DNA of 64,000 nt, from contig JAZDXN010000013.1 in the NCBI GenBank assembly GCA_037013495.1, positions 248,001-312,000 on the forward strand. The letters are read 5' to 3'. The notes under the pieces are model-generated. The model was not told where the DNA came from and made no database searches. It saw only the letters and a program-made list of their open reading frames with translations. Positions 13,601 to 28,178 of this stretch are shown piece by piece; within the stretch, counting starts at the first letter, position 1, and every line of letters begins with the position of its first letter. A program made the translations under genes and the position numbers. The stretch comes from Hippophae tibetana (lineage: Eukaryota > Streptophyta > Magnoliopsida > Rosales > Elaeagnaceae).

Positions 13601-15920
13601 GGTAGATCCCTAGAAAATACTTATTAAATATATATATATATAAGCTAATATAACTCAAAATCATTGTTTTGGCCAACTTTTTCAGCAGAAAATAAATTAT
13701 TTTGAAGTAATTTAACTAACCAAATGTGTTATTTTGTTTTGTACAAATGAAATATGACATAATAATCTCATTTAAATAAAATAATACGTATTATTTAATA
13801 ATAAATATTATTAAAAATGTTAAAAACAAATAAATAAACCATAAAGTGTTTCCTATGTATGAAATAACTGAATAAAATAACACTCTCAATTGGTAAATAA
13901 TTATTTCATTTAATCTAATAATATATTTTAATATAACTCAGAATCATTGTTTTTGCCAACTAATTGGAGCCAAAATAAATTATTTTAATGTAATTTAACA
14001 AACCAAATGTGTTATTTGTTTTATAAAAATGAAATATAATATAAAAAAAATAACACACACTAGTTTATACTAAATATTATTAAAAATGTTTAAAACAAAT
14101 AAATAAAACATAATGTTTTTCTTTGTATGAAATAATTAAATAAAATCACATGTAAGTAAAAAGTATAAATATATATAATAGATTTAAGTAAATAATCATT
14201 TACCAATTGAGGGTAAAATAAAACAAAGATTTAAAGGCAAGGGGATCACAATCGTAGTGTCGATACCGTGGACGTAATGGTGCAATATTTAATGAAATTA
14301 TGAAAATAATTTTTAAACTTATACCAAGCAACTTATGCATATTTAATTTTTGCCATCTACTAAATATTTCACGTATTTTCTTAATATTTATTAGATATCT
14401 TAACTTTATAATTAGGACGACATCAAATAATTCTCAAACCATAAATAAGGATTACAAAATTTCATAAGGTAGATCCCTAGAAAATACTTATTAAATATAT
14501 ATATATATAAGCTAATATAACTCAAAATCATTGTTTTTGCCAACTTTTTCTGCGCAAAATAAATTATTTTGAAGTAATTTAACTAACCAAATGTGTTATT
14601 TTGTTTTGTACAAATGAAATATGACATAATAATCTCATTTAAATAAAATAATACGTACTAGTTTATAATAAATATTATTAAAAATGTTAAAAACAAATAA
14701 ATAAACCATAAAGTGTTTCCTATGTATGAAATAACTGAATAATATCACACTCTCAATTGGTAAATAATTATTTCATTCAATGTAATAATATATTTTAATA
14801 TAACTCAGAATCATTGTTTTTGCCAACTAAATAGTGGCAAAATAAATTATTTCAATGTAATTTAACAAACCAAATGTCTTATTTGTGTTTATAAAAATGA
14901 AATATAATATAAAAAAACTAACACATATTAGTTTATACTAAATATAATTAAAATGATTAAAACAAATAAATAAAACATAATGTTTTGCTTTGTATGAAAT
15001 AATTAAATAAAATCACATATAAGTAAAAACTATAAATATATATATTAGATTAAATTAAATAATCATCTACCATTTGAGGGTGAAATAATACAAAGATTTA
15101 AAGACAAGGGGATCTCAATCGTAGTATCGATACCGTGGACGTAATGGAGCAATATTTAATGAAATTATGAAAATAATTTTTAAACTTATACCAAGCAACT
15201 TATGCATATTTAATTTTTACCATCTACTAAATATTTCATGTATTTTATTAATATTTATTAGATATCTTAACTTTATAATTAGGACGACATCAAATAATTC
15301 TCAAACCATAAATAAGGATTACAAAATTTCATAAGGTAGATCCCTAGAAAATACTTATTAAATATATATATATATAAGCTAATATAACTCAAAATCATTG
15401 TTTTTGCCAACTTTTTCAGCGCAAAATAAATTATTTTGAAGTAATTTAACTAACCAAATGTGTTATTTTGTTTTGTACAAATAAAATATGACATAATAAT
15501 CTCATTTAAATAAAATAATACGTATTAGTTAATAATAAATATTATTAAAAATGTTAAAAACAAATAAATGAACCATAAAGTGTTTCCTATGTATGAAATA
15601 AATGAATAATATCACACTCTCAATTGGTAAATAATTATTTCATTCAATTTAATAATATATTTTAATATAACTCAGAATCATTGTTTTTGCCAACTAAATA
15701 GAGGTAAAATAAATTATTTCAATGTAATTTAACAAACCAAATGTCTTATTTGTGTTTATAAAAATGAAATATAATATAAAAAAACTAACACATATTAGTT
15801 TATACTAAATATAATTAAAAATGATTAAAACAAATAAATAAAACATAATGTTTTGCTTTGTATGAAATAATTAAATAAAATCACATATAAGTAAAAAGTA
15901 TAAATATATATATTAGATTT

Positions 15921-15938
15921 AATTAAATACCAATTGAG
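15921..15938 (+). repeat. 8-bp deletion in right inverted-repeat arm (M18)
   Basis: The arm reads AATTAAATACCAATTG where full units read AATTAAATAATCATTTACC; the bases AATCATTT are missing after 15928. The same junction is present in M21 (after 18522) and M31 (after 27187). This explains the short landmark spacings of 860, 857 and 857 bp. All three copies also carry GGACATAATGGTGCC, so they descend from one event. Confidence 0.9.
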
Positions 15939-17199
15939 GGTGAAATAAAACAAAGATTTAAAGACAAGAGGATCTCAATCGTAGTGTCGATACCGTGGAC
16001 ATAATGGTGCCATATTTAATGAAATTATGAAAATAATTTTTAAACTTATACCAAGCAACTTATGCATATTTAATTTTTGCCATCTACTAAATATTTCACG
16101 TATTTTCTTAATATTTATTAGATATCTTAACTTTATAATTAGGACGATATCAAATAATTCTCAAACCATAAATAAGGATTACAAAATATCATAAGGTAGA
16201 TCCCTAGAAAATACTTATTAAATATATATATATATATAAGCTAATATAACTCAAAATCATTGTTTTTGCCAACTTTTTCAGCGCAAAATAAATTATTTTG
16301 AAGTAATTTAACTAAGCAAATGTGTTATTTTGTTTTGTACAAATGAAATATGACATAATAATCTCATTTAAATAAAATAATACGTATTAGTTAATAATAA
16401 ATATTATTAAAAATGTTAAAAACAAATAAATGAACCATAAAGTGTTTCCTATGTATGAAATAAATGAATAATATCACACTCTCAATTGGTAAATAATTAT
16501 TTCATTCAATTTAATAATATATTTTAATATAACTCAGAATTATTGTTTTTGCCAACTAAATAGAGGCAAAATAAATTATTTCAATGTAATTTAACAAACC
16601 AAATGTCTTATTTGTGTTTATAAAAATGAAATATAATATAAAAAAACTAACACATATTAGTTTATACTAAATATTTTTAAAAATGATTAAAACAAATAAA
16701 TAAAACATAATGTTTTGCTTTGTATGAAATAATTAAATAAAATCACATAAAAGTAAAAAGTATAAATATATATATTAGATTTAAGTAAATAATCATTTAC
16801 CAATTGAGGGTAAAATAAAACAAAGATTTAAAGGCAAGGGGATCACAATCGTAGTGTCGATACCGTGGACGTAATGGTGCAATATTTAATGAAATTATGA
16901 AAATAATTTTTAAACTTATACCAAGCAACTTATGCATATTTAATTTTTGCCATCTACTAAATATTTCACGTGTTTTCTTAATATTTATTAGATATCTTAA
17001 CTTTATAATTAGGACGACATCAAATAATTCTCAAACCATAAATAAGGATTACAAAATTTCATAATGTAGATCCCCAGAAAATACTTATTAAATATATATA
17101 TATATAAGCTAATATAACTCAAAATCATTGTTTTTGCCAACTTTTTCAGCGCAAAATAAATTATTTTGAAGTAATTTAACTAACCAAATGTCTTATTTT

Positions 17200-19740
17200 G
17201 TTTTGAACAAATAAAATATGACATAATAATCTTATTTAAATAAAATAACACGTACTAGTTTATAGTAAATATTATTAAAAATGTTAAAAACAAATAAATA
17301 AACCATAAAGTGTTTCCTATGTATGAAATAACTGAATAAAATAACACTCTCAATTGGTAAATAATTATTTCATTTAATCTAATAATATATTTTAATATAA
17401 CTCAGAATCATTGTTTTTGCCAACTAATTGGAGGCAAAATAAATTATTTTAATGTAATTTTACAAACCAAATGTGTTATTTGTTTTATAAAAATGAAATA
17501 TAATATAAAAAAAATAACACACACTAGTTTATACTAAATATTATTAAAAATGTTTAAAACAAATAAATAAAACATAATGTTTTTCTTTGTATGAAATAAT
17601 TAAATAAAATCACATATAAGTAAAAAGTATAAATATATATATTAGATTTAAGTAAATAATCATTTACCAATTGAGGGTAAAATAAAACAAAGATTTAAAG
17701 GCAAGGGGATCACAATCGTAGTGTCGATACCGTGGACGTAATGGTGCAATATTTAATGAAATTATGAAAATAATTTTTAAACTTATACCAAGCAACTTAT
17801 GCATATTTAATTTTTGCCATCTACTAAATATTTCACGTGTTTTCTTAATATTTATTAGATATCTTAACTTTATAATTAGGACGACATCAAATAATTCTCA
17901 AACCATAAATAAGGATTACAAAATTTCATAAGGTAGATCCCTAGAAAATACTTATTAAATATATATATATAAGCTAATATAACTCAAAATCATTGTTTTT
18001 GCCAACTTTTTCAACGCAAAATAAATTATTTTGAAGTAATTTAACTAACCAAATGTCTTATTTTGTTTTGAACAAATAAAATATGACATAATAATCTTAT
18101 TTAAATAAAATAACACGTACTAGTTTATAGTAAATATTATTAAAAATGTTAAAAACAAATAAATAAACCATAAAGTGTTTCCTATGTATGAAATAACTGA
18201 ATAAAATAACACTCTCAATTGGTAAATAATTATTTCATTTAATCTAATAATATATTTTAATATAACTCAGAATCATTATTTTTGCCAACTAATTGGAGGC
18301 AAAATAAATTATTTTAATGTAATTTAACAAACCAAATGTGTTATTTGTTTTATAAAAATAAAATATAATATAAAAAAAATAACACACACTAGTTTATACT
18401 AAATATTATTAAAAATGTTTAAAACAAATAAATAAAGCATAATGTTTTTCTTTGTATGAAATAATTAAATAAAATCACATATAAGTAAAAAGTATAAATA
18501 TATATATTAGATTTAATTAAATACCAATTGAGGGTGAAATAAAACAAAGATTTAAAGACAAGAGGATCTCAATCGTAGTGTCGATACCGTGGACATAATG
18601 GTGCCATATTTAATGAAATTATGAAAATAATTTTTAAACTTATACCAAGCAACTTATGCATATTTAATTTTTGCCATCTACTAAATATTTCACGTATTTT
18701 CTTAATATTTATTAGATATCTTAACTTTATAATTAGGACGATATCAAATAATTCTCAAACCATAAATAAGGATTACAAAATATCATAAGGTAGATCCCTA
18801 GAAAATACTTATTAAATATATATATATATAAGCTAATATAACTCAAAATCATTGTTTTTGCCAACTTTTTCAGCGCAAAATAAATTATTTTGAAGTAATT
18901 TAACTAAGCAAATGTGTTATTTTGTTTTGTACAAATGAAATATGACATAATAATCTCATTTAAATAAAATAATACGTATTAGTTAATAATAAATATTATT
19001 AAAAATGTTAAAAACAAATAAATGAACCATAAAGTGTTTCCTATGTATGAAATAAATGAATAATATCACACTCTCAATTGGTAAATAATTATTTCATTCA
19101 ATTTAATAATATATTTTAATATAACTCAGAATTATTGTTTTTGCCAACTAAATAGAGGCAAAATAAATTATTTCAATGTAATTTAACAAACCAAATGTCT
19201 TATTTGTGTTTATAAAAATGAAATATAATATAAAAAAACTAACACATATTAGTTTATACTAAATATTTTTAAAAATGATTAAAACAAATAAATAAAACAT
19301 AATTTTTTGCTTTGTATGAATTAATTAAATAAAATCACATATAAGTAAAAACTATAAATATATATAATAGATTTAATTAAATAATCATTTACCAATTGAG
19401 GATGAAATAAAACAAAGATTTAAGGACAAGGGGATCTCAATAGTAGTGTCGATACCGTGGTCGTAATGGAGCAATATTTAATGAAATTATGAAAATAATT
19501 TTTAAACTTATACCAAGCAACTTATGCATATTTAATTTTTACCATCTACTAAATATTTCATGTATTTTATTAATATTTATTAGATATCTTAACTTTATAA
19601 TTAGGACGACATCAAATAATTCTCAAACCATAAATACGGATTACAAAATTTCATAAGGTAGATCCCTAGAAAATACTTATTAAATATATATATATATAAG
19701 CTAATATAACTCAAAATCATTGTTTTTGCCAACTTTTTCC
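17200..19740 (+). repeat. Three-unit segment M20-M22, first copy of an 8665-bp-spaced duplication
   Basis: Landmarks 17722, 18579 and 19447 recur at 26387, 27244 and 28112, each shifted by exactly 8665 bp. Shared private variants include TCATTATTTTTGCC (near 18276 and 26942), the 8-bp arm deletion, and TCAATAGTAG with CCGTGGTCG. Units just before the segment (M19 versus M29) do not match, so one breakpoint lies near the M19/M20 junction. Boundaries are approximate because neighbouring units are so alike. Confidence 0.75.
18514..18532 (+). repeat. 8-bp deletion in right inverted-repeat arm (M21)
   Basis: Same deletion junction as M18, located 2594 bp downstream of it. The unit belongs to a three-unit segment (M20-M22) that recurs 8665 bp further on. 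Confidence 0.9.
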
Positions 19741-22700
19741 ACGCAAAATAAATTATTTTGAAGTAATTTAACTAACCAAATGTGTTATTTTGTTTTGTAC
19801 AAATGAAATATGACATAATAATCTCATTTAAATAAAATAATACGTATTAGTTAATAATAAATATTATTAAAAATGTTAAAAACAAATAAATAAACCATAA
19901 AGTGTTTCCTATGTATGAAATAACTGAATAAAATAACACTCTCAATTGGTAAATAATTATTTCATTTAATCTAATAATATATTTTAATATAACTCAGAAT
20001 CATTGTTTTTGCCAACTAATTGGAGCCAAAATAAATTAGTTTAATGTAATTCAACAAACCAAATGTGTTATTTGTTTTATAAAAATGAAATATAATATAA
20101 AAAAAATAACACACACTAGTTTATACTAAATATTATTAAAAATGTTTAAAACAAATAAATAAAACATAATGTTTTTCTTTGTATGAAATAATTAAATAAA
20201 ATCACATATAAGTAAAAAGTATAAATATATATATTAGATTTAAGTAAATAATCATTTACCAATTGAGGGTAAAATAAAACAAAGATTTAAAGGCAAGGGG
20301 ATCACAATCGTAGTGTCGATACCGTGGACGTAATGGAGCAATATTTAATGAAATTATGAAAATAATTTTTAAACTTATACCAAGCAACTTGTGCATATTT
20401 AATTTTTACCATCTACTAAATATTTCACGTATTTTCTTAATATTTATTAGATATCTTAACTTTATAATTAGGAGGACATCAAATAATTCTCAAACCATAA
20501 ATAAGGATTACAAAATTTCATAAGGTAGATCCCTAGAAAATACTTATTAAATATATATATATATAAGCTAATATAACTCAAAATCATTGTTTTTGCCAAC
20601 TTTTTCAGCGCAAAATAAATTATTTTGAAGTAATTTAACTAAGCAAATGTGTTATTTTGTTTTGTACAAATGAAATATGACATAATAATCTCATTTAAAT
20701 AAAATAATACGTATTAGTTAATAATAAATATTATTAAAAATGTTAAAAACAAATAAATGAACCATAAAGTGTTTCCTATGTATGAAATAAATGAATAATA
20801 TCACACTCTCAATTGGTAAATAATTATTTCATTCAATTTAATAATATATTTTAATATAACTCAGAATTATTGTTTTTGCCAACTAAATAGAGGCAAAATA
20901 AATTATTTCAATGTAATTTAACAAACCAAATTTCTTATTTGTGTTTATAAAAATGATATATAATATAAAAAAACTAACACATATTAGTTTATACTAAATA
21001 TTTTTAAAAATGATTAAAACAAATAAATAAAACATAATGTTTTGCTTTGTATGAATTAATTAAATAAAATCACATATAAGTAAAAACTATAAATATATAT
21101 AATAGATTTAATTAAATAATCATTTACCAATTGAGGATGAAATAAAACAAAGATTTAAGGACAAGGGGATCTCAATAGTAGTGTCGATACCGTGGTCGTA
21201 ATGGAGCAATATTTAATGAAATTATGAAAATAATTTTTAAACTTATACCAAGCAACTTATGCATATTTAATTTTTACCATCTACTAAATATTTCATGTAT
21301 TTTATTAATATTTATTAGATATCTTAACTTTATAATTAGGACGACATCAAATAATTCTCAAACCATAAATACGGATTACAAAATTTCATAAGGTAGATCC
21401 CTAGAAAATACTTATTAAATATATATATATATAAGCTAATGTAACTCAAAATCATTGTTTTTGCCAACTTTTTCCACGCAAAATAAATTATTTTGAAGTA
21501 ATTTAACTAACCAAATGTGTTATTTTGTTTTGTACAAATGAAATATGACATAATAATCTCATTTAAATAAAATAATACGTATTAGTTAATAATAAATATT
21601 ATTAAAAATGTTAAAAACAAATAAATAAACCATAAAGTGTTTCCTATGTATGAAATAACTGAATAAAATAACACTCTCAATTGGTAAATAATTATTTCAT
21701 TTAATCTAATAATATATTTTAATATAACTCAGAATCATTGTTTTTGCCAACTAATTGGAGCCAAAATAAATTAGTTTAATGTAATTCAACAAACCAAATG
21801 TGTTATTTGTTTTATAAAAATGAAATATAATATAAAAAAAATAACACACACTAGTTTATACTAAATATTATTAAAAATGTTTAAAACAAATAAATAAAAC
21901 ATAATGTTTTTCTTTGTATGAAATAATTAAATAAAATCACATATAAGTAAAAAGTATAAATATATATATTAGATTTAAGTAAATAATCATTTACCAATTG
22001 AGGGTAAAATAAAACAAAGATTTAAAGGCAAGGGGATCACAATCGTAGTGTCGATACCGTGGACGTAATGGAGCAATATTTAATGAAATTATGAAAATAA
22101 TTTTTAAACTTATACCAAGCAACTTGTGCATATTTAATTTTTACCATCTACTAAATATTTCACGTATTTTATTAATATTTATTAGATATCTTAACTTTAT
22201 AATTAGGACGACATCAAATAATTCTCAAACTATTAATAAGGATTACAAAATATCATAAGTTAGATCCCTAGAAAATAATTATTAAATATATATATATATA
22301 AGCTAATATAACTCAAAATCATTGTTTTTGCCAACTTTTTCAGCGCAAAATAAATTATTTTGAAGTAATTTAACTAACCAAATGTCTTATTTTGTTTTGA
22401 ACAAATAAAATATGACATAATAATCTCATTTAAATAAAATAATACGTATTAGTTAATAATAAATATTATTAAAAATGTTAAAAACAAATAAATAAACCAT
22501 AAAGTGTTTCCTATGTATGAAATAACTGAATAAAATCACACTCTCAATTGGTAAATAATTATTTCATTCAATTTAATAATATATTTTAATATAACTCAGA
22601 ATCATTATTTTTGCCAACTAATTGGAGGCAAAATAAATTATTTTAATGTAATTTAACAAACCAAATGTGTTATTTGTTTTATAAAAATGAAATATAATAT

Positions 22701-25700
22701 AAAAAAAATAACACACACTAGTTTATACTAAATATTATTAAAAATGTTTAAAACAAATAAATAAAACATAATGTTTTTCTTTGTATGAAATAATTAAATA
22801 AAATCACATATAAGTAAAAAGTATAAATATATATATTAGATTTAAGTAAATAATCATTTACCAATTGAGGGTAAAATAAAACAAAGATTTAAAGGCAAGG
22901 GGATCACAATCGTAGTGTCGATACCGTGGACGTAATGGAGCAATATTTAATGAAATTATGAAAATAATTTTTAAACTTATACCAAGCAACTTGTGCATAT
23001 TTAATTTTTACCATCTACTAAATATTTCACGTATTTTATTAATATTTATTAGATATCTTAACTTTATAATTAGGACGACATCAAATAATTCTCAAACTAT
23101 TAATAAGGATTACAAAATATCATAAGTTAGATCCCTAGAAAATAATTATTAAATATATATATATATAAGCTAATATAACTCAAAATCATTGTTTTTGCCA
23201 ACTTTTTCAGCGCAAAATAAATTATTTTGAAGTAATTTAACTAACCAAATGTCTTATTTTGTTTTGAACAAATAAAATATGACATAATAATCTCATTTAA
23301 ATAAAATAATACGTATTAGTTAATAATAAATATTATTAAAAATGTTAAAAACAAATAAATAAACCATAAAGTGTTTCCTATGTATGAAATAACTGAATAA
23401 AATCACACTCTCAATTGGTAAATAATTATTTCATTCAATTTAATAATATATTTTAATATAACTCAGAATCATTGTTTTTGCCAATTAAATAGAGGCAAAA
23501 TAAATTATTTCAATGTAATTTAACAAACCAAATGTCTTATTTGTGTTTATAAAAATGAAATATAATATAAAAAAACTAACACATATTAGTTTATACTAAA
23601 TATTTTTAAAAATGATTAAAACAAATAAATAAAACATAATGTTTTGCTTTGTATGAAATAATTAAATAAAATCACATATAAGTAAAAAGTATAAATATAT
23701 ATATTAGATTTAAGTAAATAATCATTTACCAATTGAGGGTAAAATAAAACAAAGATTTAAAGGCAAGGGGATCACAATCGTAGTGTCGATACCGTGGACG
23801 TAATGGTGCAATATTTAATGAAATTATGAAAATAATTTTTAAACTTATACCAAGCAACTTATGCATATTTAATTTTTGCCATCTACTAAATATTTCACGT
23901 GTTTTCTTAATATTTATTAGATATCTTAACTTTATAATTAGGACGACATCAAATAATTCTCAAACCATAAATAAGGATTACAAAATATCATAAGGTAGAT
24001 CCCTAGAAAATACTTATTAAATATATATATATATAAGCTAATATAACTCAAAATCATTGTTTTTGCCAACTTTTTCAGCGCAAAATAAATTATTTTGAAG
24101 TAATTTAACTAACCAAATGTCTTATTTTGTTTTGAACAAATAAAATATGACATAATAATCTCATTTAAATAAAATAATACGTACTAGTTTATAGTAAATA
24201 TTATTAAAAATGTTAAAAACAAATAAATAAACCATAAAGTGTTTCCTATGTATGAAATAACTGAATAAAATCACACTCTCAATTGGTAAATAATTATTTC
24301 ATTCAATTTAATAATATATTTTAATATAACTCAGAATCATTGTTTTTGCCAACTAAATAGAGGCAAAATAAATTATTTCAATGTAATTTAACAAACCAAA
24401 TGTCTTATTTGTGTTTATAAAAATGAAATATAATATAAAAAAACTAACACATATTAGTTTATACTAAATATTTTTAAAAATGATTAAAACAAATAAATAA
24501 AACATAATGTTTTGCTTTGTATGAAATAATTAAATAAAATCACATATAAGTAAAAAGTATAAATATATATATTAGATTTAAGTAAATAATCATTTACCAA
24601 TTGAGGGTAAAATAAAACAAAGATTTAAAGGCAAGGGGATCACAATCGTAGTGTCGATACCGTGGACGTAATGGTGCAATATTTAATGAAATTATGAAAA
24701 TAATTTTTAAACTTATACCAAGCAACTTATGCATATTTAATTTTTGCCATCTACTAAATATTTCACGTGTTTTCTTAATATTTATTAGATATCTTAACTT
24801 TATAATTAGGACGACATCAAATAATTCTCAAACCATAAATAAGGATTACAAAATTTCATAAGGTAGATCCCCAGAAAATACTTATTAAATATATATATAT
24901 ATAAGCTAATATAACTCAAAATCATTGTTTTTGCCAACTTTTTCAGCGCAAAATAAATTATTTTGAAGTAATTTAACTAACCAAATGTCTTATTTTGTTT
25001 TGAACAAATAAAATATGACATAATAATCTTATTTAAATAAAATAACACGTACTAGTTTATAGTAAATATTATTAAAAATGTTAAAAACAAATAAATAAAC
25101 CATAAAGTGTTTCCTATGTATGAAATAACTGAATAAAATAACACTCTCAATTGGTAAATAATTATTTCATTTAATCTAATAATATATTTTAATATAACTC
25201 AGAATCATTGTTTTTGCCAACTAATTGGAGGCAAAATAAATTATTTTAATGTAATTTTACAAACCAAATGTGTTATTTGTTTTATAAAAATGAAATATAA
25301 TATAAAAAAAATAACACACACTAGTTTATACTAAATATTATTAAAAATGTTTAAAACAAATAAATAAAACATAATGTTTTTCTTTGTATGAAATAATTAA
25401 ATAAAATCACATATAAGTAAAAAGTATAAATATATATATTAGATTTAAGTAAATAATCATTTACCAATTGAGGGTAAAATAAAACAAAGATTTAAAGGCA
25501 AGGGGATCACAATCGTAGTGTCGATACCGTGGACGTAATGGAGCAATATTTAATGAAATTATGAAAATAATTTTTAAACTTATACCAAGCAACTTGTGCA
25601 TATTTAATTTTTACCATCTACTAAATATTTCACGTATTTTATTAATATTTATTAGATATCTTAACTTTATAATTAGGACGACATCAAATAATTCTCAAAC

Positions 25701-27178
25701 TATTAATAAGGATTACAAAATTTCATAAGTTAGATCCCTAGAAAATAATTATTAAATATATATATATATAAGCTAATATAACTCAAAATCATTGTTTTTG
25801 CCAACTTTTTCAGCGCAAAATAAATTATTTTGAAGTAATTTAACTAACCAAATGTCTTATTTTGTTTTGAACAAATAAAATATGACATAATAATCTCATT
25901 TAAATAAAATAATACGTATTAGTTAATAATAAATATTATTAAAAATGTTAAAAACAAATAAATAAACCATAAAGTGTTTCCTATGTATGAAATAACTGAA
26001 TAAAATCACACTCTCAATTGGTAAATAATTATTTCATTCAATTTAATAATATATTTTAATATAACTCAGAATCATTGTTTTTGCCAACTAAATAGAGGCA
26101 AAATAAATTATTTCAATGTAATTTAACAAACCAAATGTCTTATTTGTGTTTATAAAAATGAAATATAATATAAAAAAACTAACACATATTAGTTTATACT
26201 AAATATTTTTAAAAATGATTAAAACAAATAAATAAAACATAATGTTTTGCTTTGTATGAAATAATTAAATAAAATCACATATAAGTAAAAAGTATAAATA
26301 TATATATTAGATTTAAGTAAATAATCATTTACCAATTGAGGGTAAAATAAAACAAAGATTTAAAGGCAAGGGGATCACAATCGTAGTGTCGATACCGTGG
26401 ACGTAATGGTGCAATATTTAATGAAATTATGAAAATAATTTTTAAACTTATACCAAGCAACTTATGCATATTTAATTTTTGCCATCTACTAAATATTTCA
26501 CGTGTTTTCTTAATATTTATTAGATATCTTAACTTTATAATTAGGACGACATCAAATAATTCTCAAACCATAAATAAGGATTACAAAATTTCATAAGGTA
26601 GATCCCTAGAAAATACTTATTAAATATATATATATAAGCTAATATAACTCAAAATCATTGTTTTTGCCAACTTTTTCAGCGCAAAATAAATTATTTTGAA
26701 GTAATTTAACTAACCAAATGTCTTATTTTGTTTTGAACAAATAAAATATGACATAATAATCTTATTTAAATAAAATAACACGTACTAGTTTATAGTAAAT
26801 ATTATTAAAAATGTTAAAAACAAATAAATAAACCATAAAGTGTTTCCTATGTATGAAATAACTGAATAAAATAACACTCTCAATTGGTAAATAATTATTT
26901 CATTTAATCTAATAATATATTTTAATATAACTCAGAATCATTATTTTTGCCAACTAATTGGAGGCAAAATAAATTATTTTAATGTAATTTAACAAACCAA
27001 ATGTGTTATTTGTTTTATAAAAATGAAATATAATATAAAAAAAATAACACACACTAGTTTATACTAAATATTATTAAAAATGTTTAAAACAAATAAATAA
27101 AACATAATGTTTTTCTTTGTATGAAATAATTAAATAAAATCACATATAAGTAAAAAGTATAAATATATATATTAGATT

Positions 27179-27197
27179 TAATTAAATACCAATTGAG
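27179..27197 (+). repeat. 8-bp deletion in right inverted-repeat arm (M31)
   Basis: Third copy of the deletion, exactly 8665 bp after the M21 copy. It was carried by the segmental duplication of M20-M22 to M30-M32. Confidence 0.9.
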
Positions 27198-28170
27198 GGT
27201 GAAATAAAACAAAGATTTAAAGACAAGAGGATCTCAATCGTAGTGTCGATACCGTGGACATAATGGTGCCATATTTAATGAAATTATGAAAATAATTTTT
27301 AAACTTATACCAAGCAACTTATGCATATTTAATTTTTGCCATCTACTAAATATTTCACGTATTTTCTTAATATTTATTAGATATCTTAACTTTATAATTA
27401 GGACGATATCAAATAATTCTCAAACCATAAATAAGGATTACAAAATATCATAAGGTAGATCCCTAGAAAATACTTATTAAATATATATATATATAAGCTA
27501 ATATAACTCAAAATCATTGTTTTTGCCAACTTTTTCAGCGCAAAATAAATTATTTTGAAGTAATTTAACTAAGCAAATGTGTTATTTTGTTTTGTACAAA
27601 TGAAATATGACATAATAATCTCATTTAAATAAAATAATACGTATTAGTTAATAATAAATATTATTAAAAATGTTAAAAACAAATAAATGAACCATAAAGT
27701 GTTTCCTATGTATGAAATAAATGAATAATATCACACTCTCAATTGGTAAATAATTATTTCATTCAATTTAATAATATATTTTAATATAACTCAGAATTAT
27801 TGTTTTTGCCAACTAAATAGAGGCAAAATAAATTATTTCAATGTAATTTAACAAACCAAATGTCTTATTTGTGTTTATAAAAATGAAATATAATATAAAA
27901 AAACTAACACATATTAGTTTATACTAAATATTTTTAAAAATGATTAAAACAAATAAATAAAACATAATGTTTTGCTTTGTATGAATTAATTAAATAAAAT
28001 CACATATAAGTAAAAACTATAAATATATATAATAGATTTAATTAAATAATCATTTACCAATTGAGGATGAAATAAAACAAAGATTTAAGGACAAGGGGAT
28101 CTCAATAGTAGTGTCGATACCGTGGTCGTAATGGAGCAATATTTAATGAAATTATGAAAATAATTTTTAA

Positions 28171-28178
28171 TTTTTTAT
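28171..28178 (+). other. Cluster of substitutions in M32
   Basis: After TAATTTTTAA this unit reads TTTTTTATCA where other units have ACTTATACCA: four changes within eight bases, all to T. No other unit in the window shows it, including the matching copy M22. It may be a local mutation cluster or a base-calling or polishing error at a T-rich site. Confidence 0.8.

Larger units (their letters stand above)
5830..14509 (+). repeat. Array block II: units M7-M16 with a three-unit period (~2.6 kb)
   Basis: Landmarks at 6444, 7317, 8186, 9053, 9922, 10789, 11655, 12524, 13391 and 14258. The second unit of each trio (M8, M11, M14) shares the private AAAGAAAAGGGG and TCATTATTTTTGCC at spacings of 2605 and 2602 bp. 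The first units (M7, M10, M13) share GAGGGTAAAATAAA and CTACAAAATATTTCACG. The third units (M9, M12, M15) differ from each other: M9 has a B3 subunit and GGACATAATGGTGCC, while M15 carries a tract of block I sequence. The three-unit repeat is therefore partly overwritten. Confidence 0.83.
14510..22300 (+). repeat. Array block III: mixed units M17-M25
   Basis: Landmarks at 15125 (TATCGATACC), 15985, 16855, 17722, 18579, 19447, 20314, 21182 and 22049. M18 and M21 share an 8-bp deletion in the right arm and the core variant GGACATAATGGTGCC. M22-M23 and M24-M25 are a two-unit repeat at 1735 bp: M22 and M24 share TCAATAGTAG with CCGTGGTCG and TTTTTCCACGC, and M23 and M25 share AACTTGTGCAT. B1-type subunits are frequent here, in contrast to blocks I and II. 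Confidence 0.8.
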
